Assembly: GCF_046237605.1 (NCBI RefSeq)
Contig: NZ_CP143542.1
Coordinates: forward strand, 2,480,001-2,544,000
Direction of reading: 5' to 3'
Length of the DNA: 64,000 bases
DNA from: Paraperibacillus marinus
GTDB lineage: Bacteria > Bacillota > Bacilli > Bacillales > DSM-1321
Shown: piece by piece, positions 34,117 to 42,464 of the stretch
Position numbering within the stretch: the first letter of the stretch is position 1
Layout: each line of letters begins with the position of its first letter
Translations under genes and position numbers: made by a program
Notes under the pieces: generated by a model
What the model was told of the DNA's origin: nothing
The model's input: only the letters and a program-made list of their open reading frames with translations
The model's database searches: none

Positions 34117-34672
34117 GTCCGGATTTGCCTTTCACTGCATCGAGAATCAAGGAAGGAAACACAAGCCTTCCGCCCTGGTTCCTCGGATCATATTTACTTG
34201 ACCGAAAGATAACACCCTGGGTTCCATCCCAATTATTCTGATGAAAAATCCCTGTTTCATCACAATATTCCAGCAAGGTAACATCAAATCCGGCCTCTTT
34301 AAACATCATGGATAAGGTTTTATAATTGTGAACGATTTTATGACTGGCTGCCGGATGGTCCTTGGGTCCTGGACCGCCAACCTGCACGATTCTTTGGTAC
34401 GGCTCATCGGGAAAATAGCCATCAGGCACCGCACAGCGGACATAGCCCCTATCACCGAGATACTTGAAGCAGAGCTTCGCAGCTTCCACTCCCTCTTCGT
34501 ATGTCAGATGCTCCCATACATGCTCAGCCAGAATGGCCCTGACGGTTCCTTCCTGAAATCTGTGTCTCCATGCCGTCTCGTCCAATAAGTTCAATTCCTC
34601 TTCCTGTGTATGTATCCAGCCGGGATTGTTCCTATATTCCCCTGCCCCTATCACTATTTTTAAAGATTCCAT
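34094..34672 (-). CDS. Predicted SAM-dependent methyltransferase, COG4627 type
   Basis: The 192-residue protein starts LKIVIGAGEYRNNPGWIHTQ, contains ILAEHVWEHLTYEEG and VRCAVPDGYFPDEPYQ, and ends with conserved WDGTQGVIFRSSKYDPRNQ. It fits the compact COG4627 methyltransferases found near surface-polysaccharide genes, although no such genes are near here. Start ATG follows AAAGGATC. Substrate unknown. Confidence 0.78.
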   Translation of the reverse strand: MESLKIVIGAGEYRNNPGWIHTQEEELNLLDETAWRHRFQEGTVRAILAEHVWEHLTYEEGVEAAKLCFKYLGDRGYVRCAVPDGYFPDEPYQRIVQVGGPGPKDHPAASHKIVHNYKTLSMMFKEAGFDVTLLEYCDETGIFHQNNWDGTQGVIFRSSKYDPRNQGGRLVFPSLILDAVKGKSGQKQNRLD

Positions 34673-34789
34673 TCTGTGATCCTTTCTGATGATCAGAGCT
34701 TGTACAGTTGCTCCGGCCGTTCTTCGATATGCTGCTCCTCTTTATCCGGTGACAAAGTCAGTTATTTAAACACGCTGGCCATTTGGCGC

Positions 34790-35062
34790 TCAATCTCCGC
34801 CACCGCCTCCATCACCACCGCTGTCTCCCCCGCCATCACTGCTGCTGTCCCAAAAATCCAGCCAATCACTCCAGTCCCCCCGGTCCCTTCTTCTTTCTTT
34901 CCGGTGCGGCTCCACCCAGTAAATCTCAAAGACTACTAAATTAATTAAAAACAAGATAATCATTGTGATTATCAAATAGGAACTGTATGAAAAGCAAACT
35001 ACTAAAATAATCCATAATGCAGACAACTTAAATACCACATTCGCAGCAGTACGGTATTTCAC
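34790..35062 (-). CDS. Membrane protein with Gly/Asp-rich tail
   Basis: The GTG at 35062 lies six bases after GGAGGGG and is preferred; an ATG at 35068 is closer to that site. About 90 residues: two adjacent membrane spans (FKLSALWIILVVCFSYSSY and LIITMIILFLINLVVFEIYW), a basic linker (RKERRRDRG), and a low-complexity acidic C-terminus of Ser, Gly and Asp. Such tails occur in TPM-domain proteins, but no TPM domain is present. Unknown function. Confidence 0.6.
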   Translation of the reverse strand: MKYRTAANVVFKLSALWIILVVCFSYSSYLIITMIILFLINLVVFEIYWVEPHRKERRRDRGDWSDWLDFWDSSSDGGGDSGGDGGGGGD

Positions 35063-35109
35063 ACTCATCCCCTCCGGCACTTATTTGTTATATATTACCA
35101 TATTGATAC

Positions 35110-35156
35110 AAAAAGCTAAAGCCTGCCATCAAGAGCCGGAAGCTTAGAGGCAGGCA
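35110..35156 (-). terminator. Terminator of the 215-residue protein gene
   Basis: On the minus strand GCCTGCC and GGCAGGC are followed by TTTAGCTTTTT. Confidence 0.55.
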
Positions 35157-35160
35157 AAGA

Positions 35161-35808
35161 TTAATTATTCATCATGACCGTTTTTGTTCCCTCTGAATCA
35201 CTTGAGAATTCTTGAGGTTTGTTGTTTCCTATCATTTGAAGCCAGTAACCCTTCATGTCTTTATTTCCTGGATTCTGTTGAAGGATCGGTTTTTTACCTA
35301 ATATATAATAATCGCCTCTAACCAAAATATTTTCATACTCGCCGCCTGCCACAATCAGGTTATATGGATGCTTTCCTTGATCATAGAAGAAGTGCTGTTT
35401 ATTTAAAGCATCGAGATTTTTAAATAAAGAAGCTGCTTTTGTTAATTTCTCAAAAGAATCATACCTTTTAGCATCTATCTCTGAGATGGTTGCATGTTCC
35501 ACCTCCTGGTCTTCCCGGTAGCGGTAAATTGTAAAGCTGTCTCCTCTTTTCTCGATAATGTTAAATTTAACGGATTCGATCCTGCTATTCTTATCCAGCA
35601 GCATCTGAAAATTTTCAATTTTTGCGTTTTTATTTATATCCTGCTCATTTTTTACCTCTTTCCATTTTTCAGCCAGCTTGACTGATTCAATAGTTTCCCC
35701 CTTAAAAAGCTGGGCATGGGTATCATCCGTTACATAATGAATCCCCCATGCCAGACTTGCTGTCAAAAGTAATAAAAGCCCCCAATTATATAACTTCATC
35801 CTAATCAC
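35161..35808 (-). CDS. Membrane-anchored protein of unknown function
   Basis: The 215-residue protein has one N-terminal membrane anchor (WGLLLLLTASLAWGIHYV) and an extracellular region rich in charged residues (KLAEKWKEVKNEQDINKNAKI, then SFTIYRYREDQEVEHATISEID). The GTG start (35808) and an ATG three codons later are both possible. No family is recognised; the layout resembles small lipoprotein-like lipid or ligand binders. Confidence 0.65.
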   Translation of the reverse strand: MIRMKLYNWGLLLLLTASLAWGIHYVTDDTHAQLFKGETIESVKLAEKWKEVKNEQDINKNAKIENFQMLLDKNSRIESVKFNIIEKRGDSFTIYRYREDQEVEHATISEIDAKRYDSFEKLTKAASLFKNLDALNKQHFFYDQGKHPYNLIVAGGEYENILVRGDYYILGKKPILQQNPGNKDMKGYWLQMIGNNKPQEFSSDSEGTKTVMMNN

Positions 35809-36292
35809 TCTTTCTTTTTACTAATCCGTTGGTATGTTCTGGCAGGTGTTCCCTGTCATGCCATAAATCATTTGATCCTGCTGATGGATATCCAGTTATC
35901 CACTAAAGTCAAATTAATGATAGAACTGCCTTTTGAAAAAGACACGCGGACTCCCTCCACTCGCCTTATTCCCACCCCTGTGCCTTCAAAGCCCATTCGT
36001 AACTGAAGGGGATGCCATGAACCTCTGTGGCGGGATTCCAATGATAGCTTTTACTCCCCTTGTTTTCCTTAATCAGTTCAGCTTATTTGGGACTGGAACC
36101 CCAGCAAATCCTCATTGGGCTCGTATGGAAAAAAGATAAAAAAATAAAAGCCTCATGCAAGAAGCAAGGGAGAGGAAATTATCATCGATACAAGTCTCAA
36201 TTTTATTAAGTTTTTTCATCCGCCATCCACCACAACTTAACTTCATATCCATATATTTACTATTATTCTATCATGCGGCCCTTCCCATTAAA
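35809..36292. other. Intergenic region without recognisable features
   Basis: No ORF here has a ribosome binding site or family match; only the promoter of the preceding minus-strand gene is expected. Confidence 0.4.
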
Positions 36293-36322
36293 ATAGGCAG
36301 AGTGATTTTTCACCCTGCCACC
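36293..36322 (-). terminator. Terminator of the GH123-GH4 operon
   Basis: On the minus strand GGCAGGGTGA and TCACTCTGCC are followed by TATTTT. Confidence 0.75.
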
Positions 36323-36334
36323 AGAATTTTGCTT

Positions 36335-37663
36335 TTATTGCAAAATAGAAACGCCTTCCATATCCGTGAAGGCCGGAAGATACTCTCCATGAGCCTCAAT
36401 CAAGTCATCGCACAGGGAAATGATGTCGTCCATGGACAGCTCTGCTGCTGTATGGGGATCGACCATGGCTGCCTGGTAAATATGCTCTTTCTTTAGCGTG
36501 ATTGCGGCTTCAAGGGTGAGCAGCTGGGTATTGATATTGGTCCGGTTGAGGGCTGCCAGCTGTTCCGGGATGTCCCCGACATATGTTGGAGTTATGCCGC
36601 TCCTGTCAGCGATACATGCCACTTCAACACAGGCTTTCTCAGGCAGATTGCTGATCAGTCTTCCCGTGTTTGGGACATTGCCTCCAAACTTGAACGGAAT
36701 ATTGGTTTCCATGGCTTCAATGATGCGTGAGCCGTATTCATCGGAGCGGACATGCTTTAGTGACCTGCTGTTCACGAGATCCTCCCTCATGTCAGACCAG
36801 CCGTTGATTTGCTCCACACAGCGGCGCGGATACTCGTCGAGTGGAATGTTGAATCTTTCAATCAGTTCCGGATAGCTGCTCTTGATGAAGTATGGATGAT
36901 ATTCCGCATTATGCTCGGATGATTCAGTCACATAATAGCCGAACTTATCCATGAGCTCATATCTCACCATGTCAGGATGCTTCGCTTTTTGTCTTTCTTT
37001 TGCCCTCTTTTTGATTTCTGGATAAAGATCCACACCATCCCGTTTTATTTCAAGGAGCCAGGCCATGTGGTTGATGCCGGCAATCTTTTCCTGAACACCT
37101 GAAGAGTTCATCCCAAGTCCTCCAAGCAGTTCCCGGGTACAGGACTGCACGCTGTGGCAGAGCCCGACGGTCCTGATGCCTGTGAATCGGTTCATATAGC
37201 CGGTCAGCACAGCCATCGGATTAGTATAATTCATAAATAACGCATCGGGGCATACTTCTTCCATGTCTCTGGAAAATTCAGCAAGAACCGGTATCGTCCG
37301 CAGGCTGCGGAAAATGCCGCCGATTCCGATCGTATCGGCAATGGTCTGGCGGAGACCGTATTTCTTCGGAATCTCGAAGTCTATCACTGTGCTGGGCTTG
37401 TATCCGCCCACCTGGATGGCGTTGATTACATACCTGGCTCCCCTCAGCGCTTCCTTCCGGTTGGAATAGGCCGTTATATTAATATTCTTTCCCAAACTCT
37501 CCTTCAGATTGTTCAGCATATTCTCTGAGTCTTTTAATCTCCCGGCATCAATATCGAAAAGGGCAAATTCGGAGCCCTCCAGTGCCGGTACAAGCATGCA
37601 GTCTCCCAGGACGTTCTTTGCGAATACCGTGCTTCCAGCGCCGAGAAATGTAATCTTTGGCAT
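36335..37663 (-). CDS. Glycoside hydrolase family 4 (alpha-galactosidase-type)
   Basis: The ATG at 37663 after AAAGGAGG starts a 442-residue protein at the family N-terminus PKITFLGAGSTVFAKN, the NAD-binding loop; longer in-frame starts lack a site. Family motifs are NYTNPMA and the metal-binding GLCHSVQ (Cys and His ligands). GH4 enzymes use NAD and Mn in an oxidation-elimination mechanism on intracellular substrates and accept free or phosphorylated glycosides depending on subfamily. The sequence is most like the alpha-galactosidase (MelA) branch; activity on alpha-GalNAc is possible from context. It is last in its operon. Confidence 0.88.
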   Translation of the reverse strand: MPKITFLGAGSTVFAKNVLGDCMLVPALEGSEFALFDIDAGRLKDSENMLNNLKESLGKNINITAYSNRKEALRGARYVINAIQVGGYKPSTVIDFEIPKKYGLRQTIADTIGIGGIFRSLRTIPVLAEFSRDMEEVCPDALFMNYTNPMAVLTGYMNRFTGIRTVGLCHSVQSCTRELLGGLGMNSSGVQEKIAGINHMAWLLEIKRDGVDLYPEIKKRAKERQKAKHPDMVRYELMDKFGYYVTESSEHNAEYHPYFIKSSYPELIERFNIPLDEYPRRCVEQINGWSDMREDLVNSRSLKHVRSDEYGSRIIEAMETNIPFKFGGNVPNTGRLISNLPEKACVEVACIADRSGITPTYVGDIPEQLAALNRTNINTQLLTLEAAITLKKEHIYQAAMVDPHTAAELSMDDIISLCDDLIEAHGEYLPAFTDMEGVSILQ

Positions 37664-37797
37664 AATACCCTGCCTCCTTTTTTCATGAATGAACCCGCTT
37701 GGATCTCCAGGTGAATCGCCGGCCACCAAGCAGGCTTCCGTATTCTTCCTAACAGGCAGAGCCGGCACTGCTCATAGGAGAGTGCCGGCCCCGCTTT

Positions 37798-39597
37798 CTA
37801 TTCACCAGTCTGGTGGACCCTTCCAAGGGAAGGCTCGATTACCTTCTGCTCCTTCAGGTACTGAAGGAAAGCCCAATGATCGACTTCTCCTCTCTCCGGG
37901 TCTCTGTATTGCTTGAACGTCTGATAGCCGTCGCTGCCCCTTATGAGATAAGCAAGCGCCGCTACGCGGTATGTGCGGTCAACATTCAGTTCTTCTCCAT
38001 TGATCAGAACATCTTCCGGGCTGACTTTTTGTCCAGCAGGCTTGCTGTTATCGAATGTATAGCTGACATTATGGGAAACGGCCAGCGGGAAGAAGCCCGT
38101 GCCGTTGGCCCCGGGGCGCCATTGCTCCTCGAGAATCTGGTCGATTTCTCTTCCGGTCAAACTTACCACCACAACCGGATTCTGGTAGCCCTGTGCGTCC
38201 CATTGCTCGCCATACAGAATTTGTCCGTCCTGGTCATTTGGCCTGGTTCCTTTTTTATATGGCAGATCCCCCCTGAGGGGGCTGCTTGCCGTGAGGGCGA
38301 ACTCCGCTGGACTTTTCACCTTCTGCCCGGCTGCATAATGGGCGTCAGCTGCTAGATTCGCAAGTGTACTCTCGCCATTTTTGTTCCTTGCACGGGTAAG
38401 GTCTCCCGTCTGCTTTGCTACTGGTTCTGCAGCACGTTCCCTGCCTCTGTCTGCCCAGTAGTTGACCAGCTTGTCAATTTCCGGATCCTTAGGCACATCT
38501 CTTGTGACAGCTATATTGTCAGAGGTCGTCAGCTCACGGACCGGCTCTTTTGTTTTTGGGTCAATCCATAGATTGAGTTCTGTTAACAGCCGGCCGTGAT
38601 TGCTGCCTTCCACGACCGGGCGAGGATTGCCATCCGGATCAGGTAGTGAGCAATTGAAAGCTCCATGCCAGTGGCCGGTGAAAATAGCATCAATTTCCGG
38701 AGTGGCACTCTTTGCAAAATCAATCACCGGTCCTCTCGGATTTAAACAGCTGTTGTAATATCCATCATGCGTACCGCCTTCATGCACAACCGCTACAATG
38801 GTTTCCACGCCCTTGGCTTTCAGTTCCTTTGTATAGCGGTCCGCTGCTTCTGTCAGGGGATCCACCGTGAGGATGCCTTCCTGGTAGGAAGTGGTGCCAA
38901 GCACGGTTTCGGTTGTGGTAAGTCCAAGAAACCCGACAGGAATAAACTTGCCCTTTCCAGCCGGTATCTTCTTGATGGTATATGGCTTAAGAAGCAGTTT
39001 TCCTGTTTTCGCATCCCGGATGTTCGCACTTAGATAGGTGAAATCCGAGCCTTTATATTTTTTGCCGTCAGAGTCCCTGAAACAGCTGTCTACCTCTTTT
39101 TCACCAATACACGTCCCCTTCATCATATGTTTGGTCAAATCAGCCAAACTGGGATCGAACTCATGGTTTCCGGCAGCTGTCAGTTCAACATTCAGCTTGT
39201 TCATCAGTTCAATCGTCGGCTCGTCCCGGAAAGCAGCCACTTCAAAGGGCCAGCCGCTGAAATTATCCCCGACAGACAATCGGATCGAGTTCTTGTGACC
39301 CTCGGCAAGCCGGTCGAGATGTGTTGCCATATAGGCGGCACCGCCCACTGTCAGCGGACCGTCCGGGGAATTGATTTTCCCATTGGCCGCATCATTCATG
39401 GGCTGCAGATAGCCGTGGAAATCTGTCATGCCAAGCAGCTGCACATTTAAAAGCTTATCCTTACTCTTCTTTGCCGGCGTTCCCTCCTTTTCTTTTGCCG
39501 CTCCTTCAGCATGACTTAAAGCTCCGGGAGGGAGAGTGACCAGGTATAATAGGGTTGCAAGCAGCATCAATAGCGCTTTTGCATTCTTTTTCATCAT
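37798..39597 (-). CDS. Secreted 5'-nucleotidase/UDP-sugar hydrolase family metallophosphatase
   Basis: The 599-residue protein has a signal peptide (KKNAKALLMLLATLLYLVTL), then a calcineurin-like domain with two-metal motifs MTDFHGYL, VGDNFSGWPFE, AGNHEFDP, VVHEGGTHDG and GHWHGAF. The C-terminal 5'-nucleotidase domain covers roughly residues 410-599 with the substrate clamp. UshA-type enzymes hydrolyse UDP-sugars and nucleotides outside the cell. Its place between ROK and GH4 genes suggests it frees sugar-1-phosphates or nucleosides for the same pathway; it could also be a phosphate scavenger carried along. Confidence 0.88.
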   Translation of the reverse strand: MMKKNAKALLMLLATLLYLVTLPPGALSHAEGAAKEKEGTPAKKSKDKLLNVQLLGMTDFHGYLQPMNDAANGKINSPDGPLTVGGAAYMATHLDRLAEGHKNSIRLSVGDNFSGWPFEVAAFRDEPTIELMNKLNVELTAAGNHEFDPSLADLTKHMMKGTCIGEKEVDSCFRDSDGKKYKGSDFTYLSANIRDAKTGKLLLKPYTIKKIPAGKGKFIPVGFLGLTTTETVLGTTSYQEGILTVDPLTEAADRYTKELKAKGVETIVAVVHEGGTHDGYYNSCLNPRGPVIDFAKSATPEIDAIFTGHWHGAFNCSLPDPDGNPRPVVEGSNHGRLLTELNLWIDPKTKEPVRELTTSDNIAVTRDVPKDPEIDKLVNYWADRGRERAAEPVAKQTGDLTRARNKNGESTLANLAADAHYAAGQKVKSPAEFALTASSPLRGDLPYKKGTRPNDQDGQILYGEQWDAQGYQNPVVVVSLTGREIDQILEEQWRPGANGTGFFPLAVSHNVSYTFDNSKPAGQKVSPEDVLINGEELNVDRTYRVAALAYLIRGSDGYQTFKQYRDPERGEVDHWAFLQYLKEQKVIEPSLGRVHQTGE

Positions 39598-39686
39598 GAA
39601 CTCCTCCTTACATTCTCTTTATATCTAACGGCAAGCGGCATCGGAGAAATGTTTCGGAAGGCAGGTTCAAGTCCTTGATGTATAGC

Positions 39687-40598
39687 TTACTCGGGGTGGA
39701 AACCTGCCAGGCCTTTCACGGCAGTCTGATTTCTTGCCTTGATGGCTGCGCCGGCTAAACCCGAATCTTCTTTAAGAAGGCTGCATTCAAGCCTTCCAGG
39801 CCAGTTTTTTTGCAGCGGGTGGGTACAGAGGGCAGCATATTCGTCTTGAATCAGTTGAAAGAATTCCGGGGAATGATTGATCACTCCCCCTCCAAATACC
39901 AGGATATTTGGGTCAAGGGTGCATGTCATCTGAAAAGCAGCGAGTGCGAGCTGATAGGCTCTGCTTTGGAAGAAGGAATGGAGTTCTGGATTCCCCCTTT
40001 TCCACTCGCTGGCAGCCCCTGCAAGGGACGGGATATTAAAAGCGGCGGCCGCATGCCTTTCCATGGCAGATCCGGATGCATATGTTTCAAGTGTCCCGCC
40101 TTCCACCGGGAATAAGCCCACTTCACCCGCCAGCCCTCCTCCCCTGATGGGTTTGCCTTCATAGAGGATAGTGGCTGCTATTCCGGTGCTGATGGTGATG
40201 TAGACAAAGAGGGTTCCCCCATCTGCCCGGACTGAATGCTCCCCGATCGCCGCTGCGGCTACATCATGCTCAAATGCAAGAAGCGCATCAGGAAACTCGC
40301 CCCGCAGTCTGTCCCCGAGCGGGTAATTCCGCCATGGCAGATTGTTCTGATAAACAGCCACACCGTTTGCCGTATCCACCTGGCCGGGCATGGCAACTCC
40401 CATCCGTTTGATGTCTGCTTTATCCAGGCCGGCAAGGTGAAGGGTTTGGTCAATTCCCGATAGCAGCGATGTGTACATATTCTCCTCTGAGGATACATCG
40501 CTCGGGGCAGTAAACCGGGCAGTCCTGCTGCCGGTACTGTCGAAAATCCCGGCGGCGATTTTTGTGCCGCCAATATCCACCGCTAATGTATAGTCCAT
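39687..40598 (-). CDS. ROK-family sugar kinase-like protein without the zinc motif
   Basis: The 303-residue protein has the ATPase core DIGGTKIAAGIFD, the sugar-binding FEHDVAAAAIGEH and ITISTGIAATI, and GGLAGEVGLFP. The ROK zinc motif CxCGxxGCxE is replaced by a stretch reading LETYASGSAMERH, without any Cys. It lacks an N-terminal helix-turn-helix, so it is kinase-like rather than a NagC-type repressor. Given the neighbours it could phosphorylate GalNAc, galactosamine or a related amino sugar. The start overlaps no gene; 20 bases separate it from the SIS gene. Confidence 0.85.
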   Translation of the reverse strand: MDYTLAVDIGGTKIAAGIFDSTGSRTARFTAPSDVSSEENMYTSLLSGIDQTLHLAGLDKADIKRMGVAMPGQVDTANGVAVYQNNLPWRNYPLGDRLRGEFPDALLAFEHDVAAAAIGEHSVRADGGTLFVYITISTGIAATILYEGKPIRGGGLAGEVGLFPVEGGTLETYASGSAMERHAAAAFNIPSLAGAASEWKRGNPELHSFFQSRAYQLALAAFQMTCTLDPNILVFGGGVINHSPEFFQLIQDEYAALCTHPLQKNWPGRLECSLLKEDSGLAGAAIKARNQTAVKGLAGFHPE

Positions 40599-40618
40599 AC
40601 AAGCCTCCCCGTAATCAT

Positions 40619-41647
40619 TTATATGGATAATTCAACAACCTGGGTGAGGTTCCTCGGCTGATCGGGATTAAGTCCCAGGGAAAGCGCCTTATAATAGGCC
40701 AGCAGCTGCAGCTGGGGCATACAGGCGGTCATAGCTTCGTCTACTGTGACCCCGGAAGGAAAGTCAATCGAGATATCACCCTTCAAAGCGGGCCCGGAAC
40801 AGCCAAAAACAATCACGGTCCCCTTTTTATTCTGTATATCCTGAATCAGGGCCTGATCATATTCCTTCGAAAGATCACTGCTCAGCAGAATGACCGCGGT
40901 CTTCTCATCGACGATGGAGATGGGGCCATGCCTGAATTCGAGGCTAGAATAACTTTCACACGCAACCTGGGTCATTTCCTTCATTTTTAGCGTCGCTTCC
41001 TTCACGATGCCATGAAAGATGCCGGGACCAAGAAAAATGAATTGCTGAAATCGTTTATCTTCAGCAATCGGCTCCATGATATCCTTGCCGGCGAGCTGTC
41101 TCTTGGCGAGTTCCGGCGCCCCCGCAAGGGCCTCCTTCACTGCCTCATCACCTGCAATGGCCGCAGCATAAAGCTGAAGGGCATAGAGCATACAGGTGAA
41201 CGACTGGGTCATCACAACGCTTTTCTCCTGAATGAAATCAAGGAGAATCACATCATCGGCAAGTTCGGCTGTTTTACCATCCGGGCTGCAGGTGACAGCG
41301 AGTGTCTGGATGTTTTCCCCGCCCTTTATGCTTTGCAGCGCCTTAACGGCCTCGCTTGTCGTGCCTGAACGGGAAATGACAATCATCACATATTTTCTTC
41401 CTTTTGAGAAAATGCTTTCCCGGTCCATGAAAATTTCCGAAGCCGGAACTGCTGCTGCCATTCGGCCTGTTGTCCGCTGAAAGTATCTGGCGGCTGAATG
41501 TGCCAGATAAAAAGATGTCCCGCAGCCTGTAAAGAGATAGACGGTATCAGAAGATTCTTTTTTGAATTCTTTATTCTTCATCCATTGTGATGTTTTCTGC
41601 ATGGCCTCATGCTGACTCGTGATTTCATTCCAAGTATGAGTATTCAT
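40619..41647 (-). CDS. SIS-domain sugar isomerase/deaminase (AgaS-like)
   Basis: The 342-residue protein has two SIS domains. The first shows FTGCGTSFYLAHSAARYF and VISRSGTTSEAVKA, the second FLGPGIFHGIVKEATLKMKEM and the hallmark SYSSLEFRHGPISIV. There is no glutamine amidotransferase domain, so it is not GlmS. AgaS proteins convert galactosamine-6-phosphate in GalNAc pathways, and FrlB/GlmS-like paralogues handle other amino sugars. The GH123 gene in the same operon favours a GalN-6-P role, but this is inference. Confidence 0.85.
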   Translation of the reverse strand: MNTHTWNEITSQHEAMQKTSQWMKNKEFKKESSDTVYLFTGCGTSFYLAHSAARYFQRTTGRMAAAVPASEIFMDRESIFSKGRKYVMIVISRSGTTSEAVKALQSIKGGENIQTLAVTCSPDGKTAELADDVILLDFIQEKSVVMTQSFTCMLYALQLYAAAIAGDEAVKEALAGAPELAKRQLAGKDIMEPIAEDKRFQQFIFLGPGIFHGIVKEATLKMKEMTQVACESYSSLEFRHGPISIVDEKTAVILLSSDLSKEYDQALIQDIQNKKGTVIVFGCSGPALKGDISIDFPSGVTVDEAMTACMPQLQLLAYYKALSLGLNPDQPRNLTQVVELSI

Positions 41648-41686
41648 AGGCTCTCTCCCTTCTTTTAAAGCGGCTCATATCAGCCT

Positions 41687-42418
41687 TTATATCAGTTCCG
41701 TATAAAACCGGCAGCGGTCTCCCCTGACAATCGACTTACAATATTCCACAGGCTGCTTCTGTTCATTGTAGGCCACCCTCTCGAGCAGAAGCGCCGGACT
41801 TCCTACCTTCACTCCGAGTTGAAGTGCTTCATATTCTAAAATGAGTACGGGTTCAAAAGTTTCCTTGGCAGACGTGACATGGATGTTGAATTCTTCTGCC
41901 AAAATGTCATAAAGCGGGACATCACCGATCCTTCTCATTTTCCCTATGTCATCAGCCAGTGTGCACGGCAGATAAGAGGACTCCAATATGATCGGCTCAT
42001 CTTTCGCACACCTGAGGCGTGAGAGGAGGATGACTTTGTCTTCCCTTTCAATCTTGAGCGCATTGGCAACTTTCTGCCCGGCTTTCACGATCTTGAGTTC
42101 GAGGATAATATCCCTGGGCTCGAGCCCCTTTTCCTTCAGCACCTGGCTGAAGCTGTAGAAACCTGAAAGTGAATGCTCGATTTTGGGTTTATTGACGAAT
42201 GTCCCGGTTCCCTGCAGGCGGTAAAGCGCCCCCTCCTGCACAAGATCGTCAATGGCTTTTTTCACCGTATTCCTGCTCACATTATATTGATCAACCAGCT
42301 GGTGCTCGGACGGTATTTTATCACCAGGCTTCCAGGTGTAATTCTCGATGTTCTCCGCAATGATTTCCTTCAGTTGGTGATAGAGCGGCACAAAGCTTTT
42401 TGGGTCCAGCATTTTCAT
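41687..42418 (-). CDS. GntR/HutC-family regulator with UTRA domain
   Basis: The 243-residue protein has a winged-helix N-terminus (residues 10-75, KIPSEHQLVDQYNVSRNTVKKAI) and a UTRA effector domain that includes LLSRLRCAKDEPIILESSYLP. NagR/YvoA and AgaR-like regulators of amino-sugar genes share this build and sense phosphorylated sugars. It is the second gene of the operon, 46 bases after the GH123 gene, and probably represses the operon promoter at 44200. RBS AAGGAGAAG. Confidence 0.9.
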   Translation of the reverse strand: MKMLDPKSFVPLYHQLKEIIAENIENYTWKPGDKIPSEHQLVDQYNVSRNTVKKAIDDLVQEGALYRLQGTGTFVNKPKIEHSLSGFYSFSQVLKEKGLEPRDIILELKIVKAGQKVANALKIEREDKVILLSRLRCAKDEPIILESSYLPCTLADDIGKMRRIGDVPLYDILAEEFNIHVTSAKETFEPVLILEYEALQLGVKVGSPALLLERVAYNEQKQPVEYCKSIVRGDRCRFYTELI

Positions 42419-42464
42419 ATCTTCTTCTCCTTATGTTTCCATGATGATTGCAGCGGTTTTTTTC

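Noticed and set aside
37813..38355. 180-codon plus-strand ORF inside the 5'-nucleotidase gene
   Set aside because: Antisense shadow; the metallophosphatase motifs are on the other strand.
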